A stretch of DNA of 64,000 nt from Halorubrum trapanicum (GTDB taxonomy: Archaea > Halobacteriota > Halobacteria > Halobacteriales > Haloferacaceae). The notes under the pieces were generated by a model that was not told where the DNA came from, ran no database searches, and saw only the letters and a program-made list of their open reading frames with translations. Position numbers and translations under genes: made by a program. Location of the stretch: assembly GCF_002355655.1 (NCBI RefSeq), contig NZ_AP017569.1, positions 1,922,001 through 1,986,000 of the forward strand, in the 5' to 3' direction. Below are positions 24,328 to 33,144 of the stretch, one piece after another. Numbering within the stretch: position 1 is the first letter of the stretch; each line of letters starts with the position of its first letter.

Positions 24328-26148
24328 ATGAAAGTCCACGTCGGCGCGGCGGCGACCCCCGAGGAGGCCGAGGCGATAGCGAAGTCGCTCGCCGAGCACC
24401 TCGGCGTCGACGTCGACGTCCACATCGAGGGCGAGGAGACGCCGCTCGCCAGCGCCGAGCCGTCCGAGCCGAGCTACCCGCTCGACGACGACCTCGGCCC
24501 CACGGACCGGGAGCGCGACCTCCGCGCCGAGATCGCCGACATCCGCGAGGGCGGCCCGGAGAAGTACCGCGACCGCCTCTCCGAGCAGGGGAAGCTGTTC
24601 GTCCGCGACCGCCTCGACCTCTGGTTCGGCGGCGAGGGCGGGACGAAGGGGGCCGGCGACGCGAGCGCGGCCGACGGCGACCCGGCCGGGGTGAAGTTCG
24701 AGGACGGGAAGTTCGCCGCGTTCGACGACTGGCACCCGGACGCGCCCGAACGCGGCGATGACGCGGACGGGGAGGACGATGCGGGCGACGGCGACCGCCT
24801 CCCCGGCGACGGGCTACTGACGGGCGCGGCCGAGTTCGAGGGGCGCGACGTCCACTTCATGGCCAACGACTTCACCGTGAAGGCGGGGTCGATGGCGTCG
24901 AAGGGCGTCGAGAAGTTCCTCCGGATGCAACAGCGCGCGCTGAAGACCGGCAACCCCGTCCTCTACCTGATGGACTCCTCGGGCGGCCGGATCGACCAGC
25001 AGACCGGCTTCTTCGCCAACCGCGAGGGGATCGGGAAGTACTACTACAACCACTCGATGCTGTCGGGCGCCGTCCCGCAGATCTGCGTCCTCTACGGCCC
25101 CTGTATCGCCGGCGCCGCCTACACGCCCGTCTTCGCCGACTTCACCGTGATGGTCGAGGACATGTCCGCGATGGCGATCGCCTCGCCGCGGATGGTGGAG
25201 ATGGTCACCGGCGAGGAGATCGACTTAGAGGAGCTCGGCGGCCCGCGCGTCCACGCCGAGGAGTCCGGCTCCGCGGACCTGGTCGCGCGCGACGAGGAGC
25301 ACGCCCGCGAGCTGGTCGCGGACCTGATCGGCTACCTCCCGGACCGAGCGGGCGAGAAGCCGCCGCGACGCGAGACGAAGCCGCCGAAGTTCTCGCCCGA
25401 CGGGATCGACGAGCTGATCCCGGAGGCGCCGAACCGGCCGTACGACGTTCACGACCTCATCGACCGGATCGCGGACGCCGAATCCGTCTTCGAGCTGAAG
25501 GAGGGGTACGGCCCGGAGATCGTCACGGCGTTCTGCCGGATCGACGGGCGGCCCGTCGGCGTCGTCGCCAACCAGCCGACCGAGCGCTCCGGCGCCATCT
25601 TCCCGGACGCGGCGGAGAAGGCCGCGGAGTTCATCTGGACCTGCGACGCCTACGAGATCCCCCTGCTGTACCTCTGTGACACCCCCGGCTTCATGGCCGG
25701 GTCGCAGGTGGAGAAGGACGCCATCCTAGAGAAGGGGAAGAAGATGATCTACGCCACCTCGTCGGCGACGGTGCCGAAGCAGACCGTCGTCGTGCGGAAG
25801 GCGTACGGCGCGGGCATCTACGCGATGGGCGGGCCCGCCTACGACCCCGAGAGCGTGGTCGGGCTCCCCTCGGGCGAGATCGGAATCATGGGCCCCGAGG
25901 CCGCGATCAACGCGGTCTACGCCCGCAAGCTCGCCGAGATCGACGACCCCGAGGAGCGCGCGGCCGAGGAACAGCGCCTGCGCGAGGAGTACCGCGAGGG
26001 GATCGACGTCCACCGGATGGCCAGCGAGGTCGTCATCGACGAGATCGTGCCGCCCTCCGACCTCCGCGCCGAGCTGGCCGCGCGCTTCGACTTCTACGAG
26101 GACGTTCGGAAGGACCTGCCCGACAAGAAGCACGGGACGGTGCTGTGA
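24328..26148 (+). CDS. Acyl-CoA carboxylase, carboxyltransferase subunit
   Basis: The 606-residue protein is the carboxyltransferase (beta) part of an acetyl/propionyl-CoA carboxylase, transferring CO2 from biotin to an acyl-CoA. The crotonase-like halves are clear: MDSSGGRIDQQ and GPCIAGAAYTPVFADF in the first, VANQPTERSGAIFPDAAEKAAEF and LCDTPGFMAGSQVE in the second, then AYGAGIYAMGGPAYDP. An unusual N-terminal extension of about 130 acidic residues precedes the core. ATG 24328 is chosen for fluent sequence and a TTTAGG box just upstream. No biotin carboxylase gene is nearby. Confidence 0.88.
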   Translation: MKVHVGAAATPEEAEAIAKSLAEHLGVDVDVHIEGEETPLASAEPSEPSYPLDDDLGPTDRERDLRAEIADIREGGPEKYRDRLSEQGKLFVRDRLDLWFGGEGGTKGAGDASAADGDPAGVKFEDGKFAAFDDWHPDAPERGDDADGEDDAGDGDRLPGDGLLTGAAEFEGRDVHFMANDFTVKAGSMASKGVEKFLRMQQRALKTGNPVLYLMDSSGGRIDQQTGFFANREGIGKYYYNHSMLSGAVPQICVLYGPCIAGAAYTPVFADFTVMVEDMSAMAIASPRMVEMVTGEEIDLEELGGPRVHAEESGSADLVARDEEHARELVADLIGYLPDRAGEKPPRRETKPPKFSPDGIDELIPEAPNRPYDVHDLIDRIADAESVFELKEGYGPEIVTAFCRIDGRPVGVVANQPTERSGAIFPDAAEKAAEFIWTCDAYEIPLLYLCDTPGFMAGSQVEKDAILEKGKKMIYATSSATVPKQTVVVRKAYGAGIYAMGGPAYDPESVVGLPSGEIGIMGPEAAINAVYARKLAEIDDPEERAAEEQRLREEYREGIDVHRMASEVVIDEIVPPSDLRAELAARFDFYEDVRKDLPDKKHGTVL

Positions 26149-27593
26149 CGTCAGTGACCCACGACTGAAGTCGTGGGCTTGTCAGTGGACTCCCCTTCTG
26201 TCGTCGAATCGACGCTAGCGGTGAATCCGCCGTTCAGGTTCAGCGTCCCTGACTTCAGCGCACACTGACAGGGTGCGCCTCCACTCGAAGACGTCTGCCC
26301 CGAGTGGAGACGTTTTAGTAGTTTCCGAGCGGTGTTCTTGCTCGCGTTGTAGTCCGCGTTCAGCTCGTACTCGCACTTCTGACACGCAAACTGGTGTTTC
26401 GAGCGCCGATTCCTCTCGTGCGTGAAGCCGCACTTCGAACACCGCTGAGACGTATATGCGGGACTCACCTGCTCGACTTCGATATCGAGCATCTCGGCTT
26501 TGTACTCGACGTACTCGTACAAGCGCCGGAACGCCCACGCGTGGAATCTCTTCGCACGAGCCATCCGATCACGGATATCTGTCAGGTTCTCGAACGCGAC
26601 GTGTGTACACCCGTGATCGCGAGCTTCGTCGAGAATCTGGTTGGAAGCACGGTGGAGTTCGTCCTGTATCCAGCGGTGTTCGCGGTCGTCCATCGACTGG
26701 ATCGACAGGTGTGCCGACCGCGTACCCGTCTGTTGCATCGACCCGCGCGTCTTCTCGAACTCGCGGCGTCGATGATTCATCTCGTCGGCGTTCCCGATGA
26801 ACGCGCCCGTCGACGTCACGGCGAGCGAGCCGTCCACGTTCAAGTCGACGCCAAGGACTGTTCTGTGCTTGGCGTCAGAAGACGCAGCCGCGGACTGCTC
26901 GTGTTCGTCTGTGGTGCGGCGCATTCGCGCGTGGAGGTAGAACGCCTCACTCGAGCGGTCGTACTGGAGCGTGGACATCCGGAACTCGTAGTCCCCGTTC
27001 AGCAGGTACTCGCCGATCGGTGTTCCCTCGGGATCGTCAGGGATTATATACTCACACTCGACGCGCCCGTTCACCGTGGAAAGAGAGACGTGGTCGCGGT
27101 GGAACGTCGCGCTGCGTTTGTCGTAGACCACGCTCCACGCGTCGAAGTGCGGTTGGCTGGTAGTTTTGCCCTTTTTGAGTCGGGCGACACCGCTTTTCGT
27201 GGCCTCGATAGCGCGTCGAATTCCCTTCTGAACGAGGTTCGCCGTTAACTCCGTTTCGTCGCGAATTCGGTCGTAGAGCGCGTTTTCGGCCTGTTGTTTC
27301 GAGGTAACGCAATGCTCGTCCGGATGTCGCCACGCCCACGCTGCGGTCGTGTTCGCACAGTGGAGGAACTGCTCTTTGGTCTGATGGAGGTCGTCGCACC
27401 GCTCGTCGGGCACGTCGAGTTTGACTTTGACGGTGCGAATCACATCCCCCATCTGTATCTCACATATTAATCTATTTGTTCATAAATTCTGCGACTGGTA
27501 GTGGGGAGTCAGGGTGCTATCGCTCGTGGTATGTTGCGGGGAGTGTCGGATTCCTCCCACGGTTGAAGCCGTGGGCTTCTTCCTCGTTCCTCT
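26149..27593 (-). mobile_element. IS1341-type element (IS200/IS605 family, tnpB only), second copy
   Basis: A second, unrelated solo tnpB lies between the carboxylase and peroxiredoxin genes. Subterminal hairpins are CCCACGAC-tgaa-GTCGTGGG at 26158-26177 (right end, overlapping the last tnpB codons) and CCCACGG-ttgaag-CCGTGGG at 27556-27575 (left end). There is no tnpA. The right end begins just after the carboxylase stop codon and the left end runs into the start of the peroxiredoxin gene. Exact ends are estimates. Confidence 0.82.
26151..27452 (-). CDS. tnpB: TnpB, RNA-guided nuclease family, canonical catalytic triad
   Basis: The 433-residue protein has all three RuvC acids: Asp203 in LGVDLNVDG, Glu288 in HVAFENLTDIRD and Asp367 in NADYNASKN. 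The zinc knuckle uses Cys338, Cys341, Cys357 and Cys360 (CSKCG, CQKCE). It shares little visible sequence with the tnpB at 20107 and belongs to a different lineage. The reading frame is intact, so it may be an active RNA-guided nuclease. The end of the gene overlaps the right-end hairpin, where the guide RNA of this family is normally produced. Confidence 0.9.
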   Translation of the reverse strand: MGDVIRTVKVKLDVPDERCDDLHQTKEQFLHCANTTAAWAWRHPDEHCVTSKQQAENALYDRIRDETELTANLVQKGIRRAIEATKSGVARLKKGKTTSQPHFDAWSVVYDKRSATFHRDHVSLSTVNGRVECEYIIPDDPEGTPIGEYLLNGDYEFRMSTLQYDRSSEAFYLHARMRRTTDEHEQSAAASSDAKHRTVLGVDLNVDGSLAVTSTGAFIGNADEMNHRRREFEKTRGSMQQTGTRSAHLSIQSMDDREHRWIQDELHRASNQILDEARDHGCTHVAFENLTDIRDRMARAKRFHAWAFRRLYEYVEYKAEMLDIEVEQVSPAYTSQRCSKCGFTHERNRRSKHQFACQKCEYELNADYNASKNTARKLLKRLHSGQTSSSGGAPCQCALKSGTLNLNGGFTASVDSTTEGESTDKPTTSVVGH

Positions 27594-28127
27594 GTGATCG
27601 ACGAGGGAGCCACCGCGCCCGACTTCGCCACTCCCGCCGTCTCGAACGGGAGCGCCGCCGAACTCGCGCTGTTCCGGCTCGTCGAGGCGCACGAGGCGGT
27701 CGCCGTGCTGTTCGCGCCCGCGACGTTCGTGCCGACGTGTACGGCCGAGTTCGCCGCGGTCCGCGACGCCGGCTGGAGCGCCCGCGACGACCTCGCCGTC
27801 GCCGCGCTCACGGGCGACTCGCTGTACGCGGCGTTCGCGTACGTCGACCGGTTCGACCTCCCGTTCTCCGTCGTCGCCGACTTCCACGGCGGCGTCGCCG
27901 AGTCGTACGACCTGCTCGCCGAGTCGTGGGAGGGCCACTCCGAGATCCCGCGCCGCGCGACGGTCGTGGTCGACGGCGATTGGACGGTCCGGTTCGCCGA
28001 GGCGACCGACGACGCGCTGGACCGCGCCGACCCGGCCCCGGTTCAGCGCGCGACCGAGACCCTCCGCGAGGTCGGGGTCGACGCCGACCGCCCGCGGGTG
28101 GAGTACGACGCGGACTGGGAGCGGTGA
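27594..28127 (+). CDS. Peroxiredoxin-like protein (single Cys)
   Basis: The 177-residue protein has the AhpC/TSA fold: a GATAPDFATPA start, the peroxidatic Cys49 in FVPTCTAEF, and FSVVADFHGGVAESYDLL. No other cysteine is present, so it would act as a 1-Cys enzyme that relies on an outside thiol. The sequence before the Cys differs from the usual FYPxxFTPVC, so catalytic competence is not assured. The start codon (GTG 27594) lies at the left end of the second tnpB element, which may now supply the leader region. Confidence 0.78.
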   Translation: MIDEGATAPDFATPAVSNGSAAELALFRLVEAHEAVAVLFAPATFVPTCTAEFAAVRDAGWSARDDLAVAALTGDSLYAAFAYVDRFDLPFSVVADFHGGVAESYDLLAESWEGHSEIPRRATVVVDGDWTVRFAEATDDALDRADPAPVQRATETLREVGVDADRPRVEYDADWER

Positions 28128-28212
28128 CATCGTCGAGCCCGCCGGTCCGGCGGGTCCGCCCGGCCGCGGGCACCTGCGGGGTTATTTGACGCCCCCGGAC
28201 GGAGGGGCGGAT

Positions 28213-29307
28213 ATGGATGCCGCCTTCGCGGAGTACCTCGACGAGTTCACGCGCCGGGACTGGGAGACGCTCGACCCCGGCGCCGTCACCGACCCCGTGC
28301 GAGTCGCGGTCGTCGGCCTCGGCTGGTTCGCGCGCGAGTGGGCGCTGCCCGGCATCGCGCGGTCGGCATATACCGAGGCGGCCGTCGTCACCGACGTCGA
28401 CGCCGCGGCCGTCGAGGCGGTCGCCGCCGAGCGCGACGTGACCGGCGTGACGCCCGAGGCGTTCCGCGCCGGCGACGCCGCGGACGCGTACGACGCGGTC
28501 TATATCGCCACGCCGAACGCGACCCACCTGGAGTACGTCGAGGCCGCCGCGGCGCAGGGGAAGGCCGTCCTCTGCGAGAAGCCGCTGGAGGTGACGCCGG
28601 AGCGCGCCCGTCGACTCGTGGCGGCGTGCCGCGACGCCGACGTCCCGCTGATGGTCGGCTACCGGATGCAGACCGACCCCGCCGTCCGGCGGCTCCGCGA
28701 CCTCCTCGACGCGGGCGTCGCGGGCGAGGTGGTCGGCGTCCACGCGACGATGTCGCAGACGATGCTGGGCGAGCTCGGCAGCGACGCGGACCAGTGGCGG
28801 CTCGACCCCGAGCTCTCCGGCGGCTGCGCGGTCATGGACCTCGGTGTGTACCCGCTCAACACGACCCGGTTCGTCCTCCGCGAGGACCCGGTCCGGGTGT
28901 CGGGCCGCACCCGCTCGGAGCACGAGGCGTTCGCCGAGGTCGACGAGCACGCCACCTTCCGGCTGGAGTTCCCCGGCGACGTCGACGCCTTCTGTACGGT
29001 GAGTCAGAACGCACAGCACGCGAGCCGGCTGGAGGTCACCGGGACGGAGGCCCGACTAATCTTAGACCCCGCGTTCTACGAGCGCGAGGACCGCGGGTTC
29101 GCGGTCGTCCGCGACGGGACCCGGGTCGACCTCGACTTCGACCAGGTCCACCAGATCGAAGCGGAGTTCGCGTACTTCGGCCACCAGCTCCTCGCTGGCG
29201 AGCCGTTCCACGCCGACGGCGAGCACGCCCTGACGGACATGGAGGCGCTCGCCGGCGTCTACGAGTCGGCCGAGGCGGGGGAGCCGGTGGTGCTCGACGG
29301 AGACTGA
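28213..29307 (+). CDS. Gfo/Idh/MocA oxidoreductase, probably D-xylose 1-dehydrogenase type
   Basis: The 364-residue protein combines an NAD(P)-binding fold (VRVAVVGLGWFAREWALPGI), the EKP motif with catalytic Lys (LCEKPLEVTPE) and a C-terminal sheet domain with MDLGVYPLNTTRFVL. The amino end (FTRRDWETLD) resembles the haloarchaeal Gfo6/xylose dehydrogenase group, which oxidises D-xylose to xylonolactone with NADP. No other pentose genes are visible nearby, so the substrate is a moderate-confidence inference. ATG 28213 gives the usual start. Confidence 0.82.
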   Translation: MDAAFAEYLDEFTRRDWETLDPGAVTDPVRVAVVGLGWFAREWALPGIARSAYTEAAVVTDVDAAAVEAVAAERDVTGVTPEAFRAGDAADAYDAVYIATPNATHLEYVEAAAAQGKAVLCEKPLEVTPERARRLVAACRDADVPLMVGYRMQTDPAVRRLRDLLDAGVAGEVVGVHATMSQTMLGELGSDADQWRLDPELSGGCAVMDLGVYPLNTTRFVLREDPVRVSGRTRSEHEAFAEVDEHATFRLEFPGDVDAFCTVSQNAQHASRLEVTGTEARLILDPAFYEREDRGFAVVRDGTRVDLDFDQVHQIEAEFAYFGHQLLAGEPFHADGEHALTDMEALAGVYESAEAGEPVVLDGD

Positions 29308-29319
29308 TTCCGCTTCGGG

Positions 29320-30162
29320 CTACTGCTCGATCCCGTACACGTCGCTCGTCCAGTCGCGGGCCGGGGTGTCGTACACCGGCGCGTCGCGGTCGCGCTCGTC
29401 GAGGCGGCGCCGGTCGGTGTCGTCGAGCTTCCAGTCCGTCTCGGCGTTCGCTCGGACGTGGTCCGGGGTCGACGAGCGCGGGAGCGGAACGACGCCGCGG
29501 TCGACCGCCCACCGGATCACGACCTGCGCCGGGTGCTTGTCGTACTTCTCCGCCAGCTCGGCGACGACCTCGTCGCCGAACACGTCCGTCCGCGCGAGCG
29601 GCGCCGCCGCCTCGACCACGGTGTCGGACTCGCGGCAGTAGTCGACGAGGTCCGGTCGCTGGAGCCACGGATGGAACTCGATCTGGTTGACCGCGATCGG
29701 CACGTCCGAGACGTGATGGGCGCAGCTCAGCTGGTAGGCGCTGAAGTTCGAGACGCCGACGTCGCGGACGAGCCCGCGGTCGCGCAGCTCCGCCATCGCG
29801 CGGAGGGTCTCGCGCAGCGAGATGGCGGGGTTGGGCCAGTGGATGAGGTATAAATCGATGTAGTCGACCCCGAGCCGGTCGAGCGACGCCTCGCACGACT
29901 CGATCACCGACTCGTAGTTGAGGTTCTTCGCGAGCACCTTCGAGGTGAGGAACACGTCCTCGCGGTCGACGCCGCTCGCCGCGAGCGCGTCGCCGACGGC
30001 CGCCTCGTTGTGATACCCCTCGGCCGTGTCGATGTGCGTGTACCCGGCGTCGAGCGCCGCGCGCACGCTGTCGGCCGTCTCGCCGTCGTTGAGGTCGTAC
30101 GTGCCGAGTCCGAGCGCCGGCAGCTCCGCGCCGCTCGGCAGCGTCTTCGTTGGTACGGTCAC
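29320..30162 (-). CDS. Aldo/keto reductase (AKR3/5-like)
   Basis: The 280-residue barrel reductase has the catalytic tetrad: Asp and Tyr in HIDTAEGYHNE, Lys in FLTSKV and His in LIHWPNP. NADP-binding sequences VPLPRSSTPDHV and NAETDWKL lie near the end. It reduces aldehydes or ketones, or 2,5-diketogluconate-type substrates. It is convergent with the Gfo/Idh gene (12 bp between stops), so the two may serve sugar metabolism, which is inference. Confidence 0.88.
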   Translation of the reverse strand: MTVPTKTLPSGAELPALGLGTYDLNDGETADSVRAALDAGYTHIDTAEGYHNEAAVGDALAASGVDREDVFLTSKVLAKNLNYESVIESCEASLDRLGVDYIDLYLIHWPNPAISLRETLRAMAELRDRGLVRDVGVSNFSAYQLSCAHHVSDVPIAVNQIEFHPWLQRPDLVDYCRESDTVVEAAAPLARTDVFGDEVVAELAEKYDKHPAQVVIRWAVDRGVVPLPRSSTPDHVRANAETDWKLDDTDRRRLDERDRDAPVYDTPARDWTSDVYGIEQ

Positions 30163-30276
30163 ACGAACGCCTTCGGGGGATCGCCGATTGAAACTACCGG
30201 TCGGGGAACCCGCCTCGGTCGCGGTTCTCGATGACTGCGTAGCGGTATTTAAATCGCAGGCGGAGTTGCTCGGCAG

Positions 30277-30626
30277 TTTATAAATGACAGGCGGTGGCGC
30301 GTGCCTGCGAGGCCGCTCCGCGGCCGAGCAGCACGCGCGAGGGAGTCGGTCGCCGAGCGAAGCGACGGCGACCGACGAGGCTGGGGAGGCGTGAGGTGCG
30401 GTTGCTGTGCGGGGCGGGACTCAAAGGGGCAGTCGCGAGGGCGAAGCACGGCGACGCAAGCACCGCAGGGAGCGAACGAAGTGAGCGACCGAGGAGCGCA
30501 GCGAGCCGCGCGAGCCCTCGCGGCTGGGGCTTTGGAGGGGTTCGCAGCCGATCTGCTGGCATCTATTTATAAGCAAAGTACCGGGATTTTGGCGGAGTGT
30601 TCCGTCGTCCCGTCGCCCGTTTATAA
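30277..30626 (+). repeat. Structured intergenic repeat, copy B
   Basis: Starting at TTTATAA (30277-30283), it has P1 (outer 30297-30304 with 30331-30338, inner GGCCGC 30311-30316 with 30320-30325). P2 is an 11-bp stem (30345-30355 with 30366-30376) around the loop AGCGAAGCGA. A linker holding GGGACTCAAAGGGG follows, then P3 (30430-30442 with 30514-30526, one G-U type pair), then a tail GGGGCTTTGGAGG ending in TTTATAA at 30566 and again at 30620. Open frames within it are not conserved between copies. It separates the aldo/keto reductase gene from tRNA-Gly. Confidence 0.87.
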
Positions 30627-30655
30627 ATGACTGATAGCGTTCAAATCTCGCGGAG

Positions 30656-30680
30656 ATTTCTCTCACTACGTTCGAGAAAT
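30656..30680 (-). terminator. Hairpin directly 3' of tRNA-Gly
   Basis: On the minus strand ATTTCTC pairs with GAGAAAT around the loop GAACGTAGTGA, starting at the tRNA 3' end. A second small hairpin, AAATCTC-gcg-GAGATTT (30643-30659), follows. It may act in 3' processing or termination. The loop resembles loops in the structured repeats. Confidence 0.4.
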
Positions 30681-30750
30681 GCACCGGCCGAGATTTGAAC
30701 TCGGGTTGCAACCATGGCAAGGTTGCGTGATACCACTACACTACCGGTGC
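30680..30750 (-). tRNA. tRNA-Gly (anticodon GCC)
   Basis: On the minus strand the 71 bases fold as a full cloverleaf. The acceptor stem is GCACCGG with CCGGTGC, and base 30680 provides the discriminator A. The D-arm contains AGTGTAGTGGTATCA, the anticodon stem is CAACC/GGTTG with loop TTGCCAT (anticodon GCC), and the T-arm has GTTCAAATC. No intron is present and CCA is not encoded. Confidence 0.95.
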
Positions 30751-30857
30751 GTGCTTCGCATTCGATCGTAGCCCGGGTCGGAGATATAAGGGTTCCGAAC
30801 GAGAGCCGGCGGAAGGGTCATCGGTGCCGCGTCCGCATGTAGACCCGAACTCGAACG

Positions 30858-32132
30858 ATGGCCGACTTCCCCGACCGCATCGACAGACGCACCGCCCTCC
30901 GCGCGGCTGGCGGCCTCGCCGGAACGACCGCCCTCCCGACCCTTTCGGGCTGTCTCGGCAACACTGGCGGCGACGGGACCGACGACCCCGTCGACGCCCC
31001 GCCCGACGACGGCGGCGACGTCGACTACGCGGTCGAGACCGTCGCCGGGGGGTTCGAGAACCCGTGGGGGCTCGCCTTCCTGCCCGACGACGGCCGCCTG
31101 CTCGTCACCGAACGGCCCGGCCGACTCTCGCTCGTCGACCCCGCGGACGGGACGGTCGAGGCGGTCGCGGGCGCACCCGACGTGTTCGCCGAGGGACAGG
31201 GCGGGCTGCTCGACGTCGCGGTCCACCCCGACTACCCCGACGACGCGCGCGCCTACCTCACCTACTCGGCGGCCGCGGCGGACTCGCCCGCCGGCGACGG
31301 CGCGGACGGCGCGACGACCCACGTCGGCGTCGGTCGGCTCTCGCTCGACGACGACGCGCCCGCACTCGACGACTTCGAGGCGATCTTCGCGGCCGAGCCG
31401 TTCCGCGACACGAACCTCCACTTCGGGTCGCGGGCGACGTTCGGCCCCGAGGGGTCGCTGTTCGTCACGGTCGGCGACCGGCGCGACACCGACTTCGGGC
31501 CGGACCACGTCTCGCAGGACCGGTCGAACGAGCTGGGCGCGACGCTCCGCCTGACCCCGGACGGGGGCGCCCACCCGGACAACCCCTTCGTCGACGACCC
31601 CGACGCGGCCGACGCGCTCTACAGCTACGGCCACCGCAACCCGCAGGCGATGGCGGTGCGACACGAGACAGACGCGCTCTGGCAGTGCGAGCACGGCGAG
31701 CGCGACGGCGACGAGATCAACGTCGTCGAGCGCGGCGGCAACTACGGCTGGCCGATCGCGAGCGAGGCGTGCCGCTACGGGACGGACGACCCCGTCGCGC
31801 CGGGCCACGACGAACGCGACGACGTGATCGCGCCGGTCCACTACTGGCCCTGCGGCTCCGGCGGCTTCCCGCCGAGCGGCGCCGTCTTCTACGACGGCGA
31901 CGCGTTCCCGGAGTGGCGCGGCGACCTGTTCGCGGGCACGCTCGCGGCGCAGTACCTCGGGCGGTTCACGGTCGACGGCGACGGCCTCGACGCGACCGTG
32001 ACCGAGCGCAGCCCGCTGCTCGACGGCCGGGACTGGCGGATGCGCGCGGTCGCGGTCGAGCCGACCACCGGTCACCTCTACGTCGCGGTCGACGCCGGCG
32101 ACGCGCCGGTCGCGCGGATCGTTCCGGCGTGA
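30858..32132 (+). CDS. Exported PQQ-type sugar dehydrogenase (lipoprotein)
   Basis: The 424-residue protein belongs to the soluble aldose sugar dehydrogenase (YliI/sGDH) beta-propeller family. Its start carries a Tat-type RR motif (RIDRRTALRAAGG) and a lipobox, LSGC, so it is probably exported folded and anchored by lipid. Propeller signatures include NPWGLAFLPD, EGQGGLLDVAVHPD, HRNPQAMA, HGERDGDEIN and GGNYGWPIASE. Such enzymes oxidise sugars at the cell surface with PQQ; whether this organism has PQQ is unknown. An acidic linker follows the lipobox. Confidence 0.85.
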   Translation: MADFPDRIDRRTALRAAGGLAGTTALPTLSGCLGNTGGDGTDDPVDAPPDDGGDVDYAVETVAGGFENPWGLAFLPDDGRLLVTERPGRLSLVDPADGTVEAVAGAPDVFAEGQGGLLDVAVHPDYPDDARAYLTYSAAAADSPAGDGADGATTHVGVGRLSLDDDAPALDDFEAIFAAEPFRDTNLHFGSRATFGPEGSLFVTVGDRRDTDFGPDHVSQDRSNELGATLRLTPDGGAHPDNPFVDDPDAADALYSYGHRNPQAMAVRHETDALWQCEHGERDGDEINVVERGGNYGWPIASEACRYGTDDPVAPGHDERDDVIAPVHYWPCGSGGFPPSGAVFYDGDAFPEWRGDLFAGTLAAQYLGRFTVDGDGLDATVTERSPLLDGRDWRMRAVAVEPTTGHLYVAVDAGDAPVARIVPA

Positions 32133-32273
32133 CCTCGATCACCGCGGTGACGGTTCCCACGATCGCCCGGCCAGATCCCGCGGGAAACCCCGTGTGAACG
32201 CGGCACAGCCGAAAATCGGGACCGCTATCCTTTTACGGTGGCGTCCGGAATCGAGGGGTACAGTCTCGCCACG

Positions 32274-33140
32274 ATGCGTACCGAAGACGGACTCACGATA
32301 TGTGTTCCGTCTTCGGTCGTCCGGGAGGCCGAGGACGACCGCGAGGCGACTCGCAAACTCGGCTACGTCGCCCGTGCGGCGGCGGTGTTCCGGGCGGATC
32401 GGCTCGTCGTCTTCCCCGACCGGGAAGGCGACGGCCGACGGGGCGGGGAGTACGTCCGCACCGTGCTGGGGTACGCCGCGACGCCGCCGGAGCTCCGGAA
32501 GGACCTCTGGGGGCAGCGCGACGAGCTCCGGTACGTCGGCGTGCTCCCCCCGCTCCGCGTGCCGTGGCGGACCGGCTCGACCCCTAGCGGGGGAGAGTCG
32601 AAAACACAGGGACTCGTGACCGAGGTCGGACCTGAAGGCCGCGTCCGGGTCAATTCCCCGCTGCGGGAACACCCGATCTCCCTGCTCGTCCCCTCCGGAA
32701 TGGAGGTCGAGCAGGGGGAGCGCGTCACCATCAGGGTCTCTTCGAGAGAACCGGTCCGCGCCCGCATCGCCGGGAAGCCCGAGGAGGGTTTCCAGGTCGT
32801 GGCCGCGGACCTGTCGGAAGCGCTCGCCGGCGACGGACTGGCCGTCGCGACGTCGCGACACGGAGAATCGCTCTCCGTCTCGCGGCTCGGCGACCTCGTC
32901 TCGGACGCCCGCGAGGCCGGCGGTTACACCGTCGCCTTCGGGGCGCCCGAGCGGGGGCTTCCGGAGATGCTCGGGCTTTCGCCCGACCGCATTCGGGCGG
33001 CCGTCGCCGACGGCCGCTCGGTCGAACCCGATCCGGGGTTCGACCTCTGGCTGAACACGATCCCGGCACAGGCGAGCGAGGTCGTCCGGACGGAGGAGGC
33101 TCTGTTCGCGACCCTCGGCTCGCTCACACTCACGGAGTAA
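32274..33140 (+). CDS. SPOUT-fold RNA methyltransferase (DUF171 family)
   Basis: The 288-residue protein matches archaeal SPOUT methyltransferases encoded just before uL3, thought to methylate uridine in rRNA. Visible features are an early strand-helix (LTICVPSSVVREA), an OB-like insert (residues about 115-170, QGLVTEVGPEGRVRVN) and the knotted C-terminal part with VAFGAPERGLPEM and LNTIPAQASEVVRTEEAL. ATG 32274 fits a CTTTTAC box about 40 bp upstream; GTG 32238 is an alternative. It ends 4 bp before rpl3 and probably heads the ribosomal operon. Confidence 0.85.
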   Translation: MRTEDGLTICVPSSVVREAEDDREATRKLGYVARAAAVFRADRLVVFPDREGDGRRGGEYVRTVLGYAATPPELRKDLWGQRDELRYVGVLPPLRVPWRTGSTPSGGESKTQGLVTEVGPEGRVRVNSPLREHPISLLVPSGMEVEQGERVTIRVSSREPVRARIAGKPEEGFQVVAADLSEALAGDGLAVATSRHGESLSVSRLGDLVSDAREAGGYTVAFGAPERGLPEMLGLSPDRIRAAVADGRSVEPDPGFDLWLNTIPAQASEVVRTEEALFATLGSLTLTE

Positions 33141-33144
33141 ACAC

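Noticed and set aside
30277-30626. Known stable RNA such as RNase P RNA, SRP RNA or rRNA fragment
   Set aside because: Four copies in 64 kb, variable stems and tandem tails do not fit single-copy stable RNAs, and none of their signature sequences was seen.
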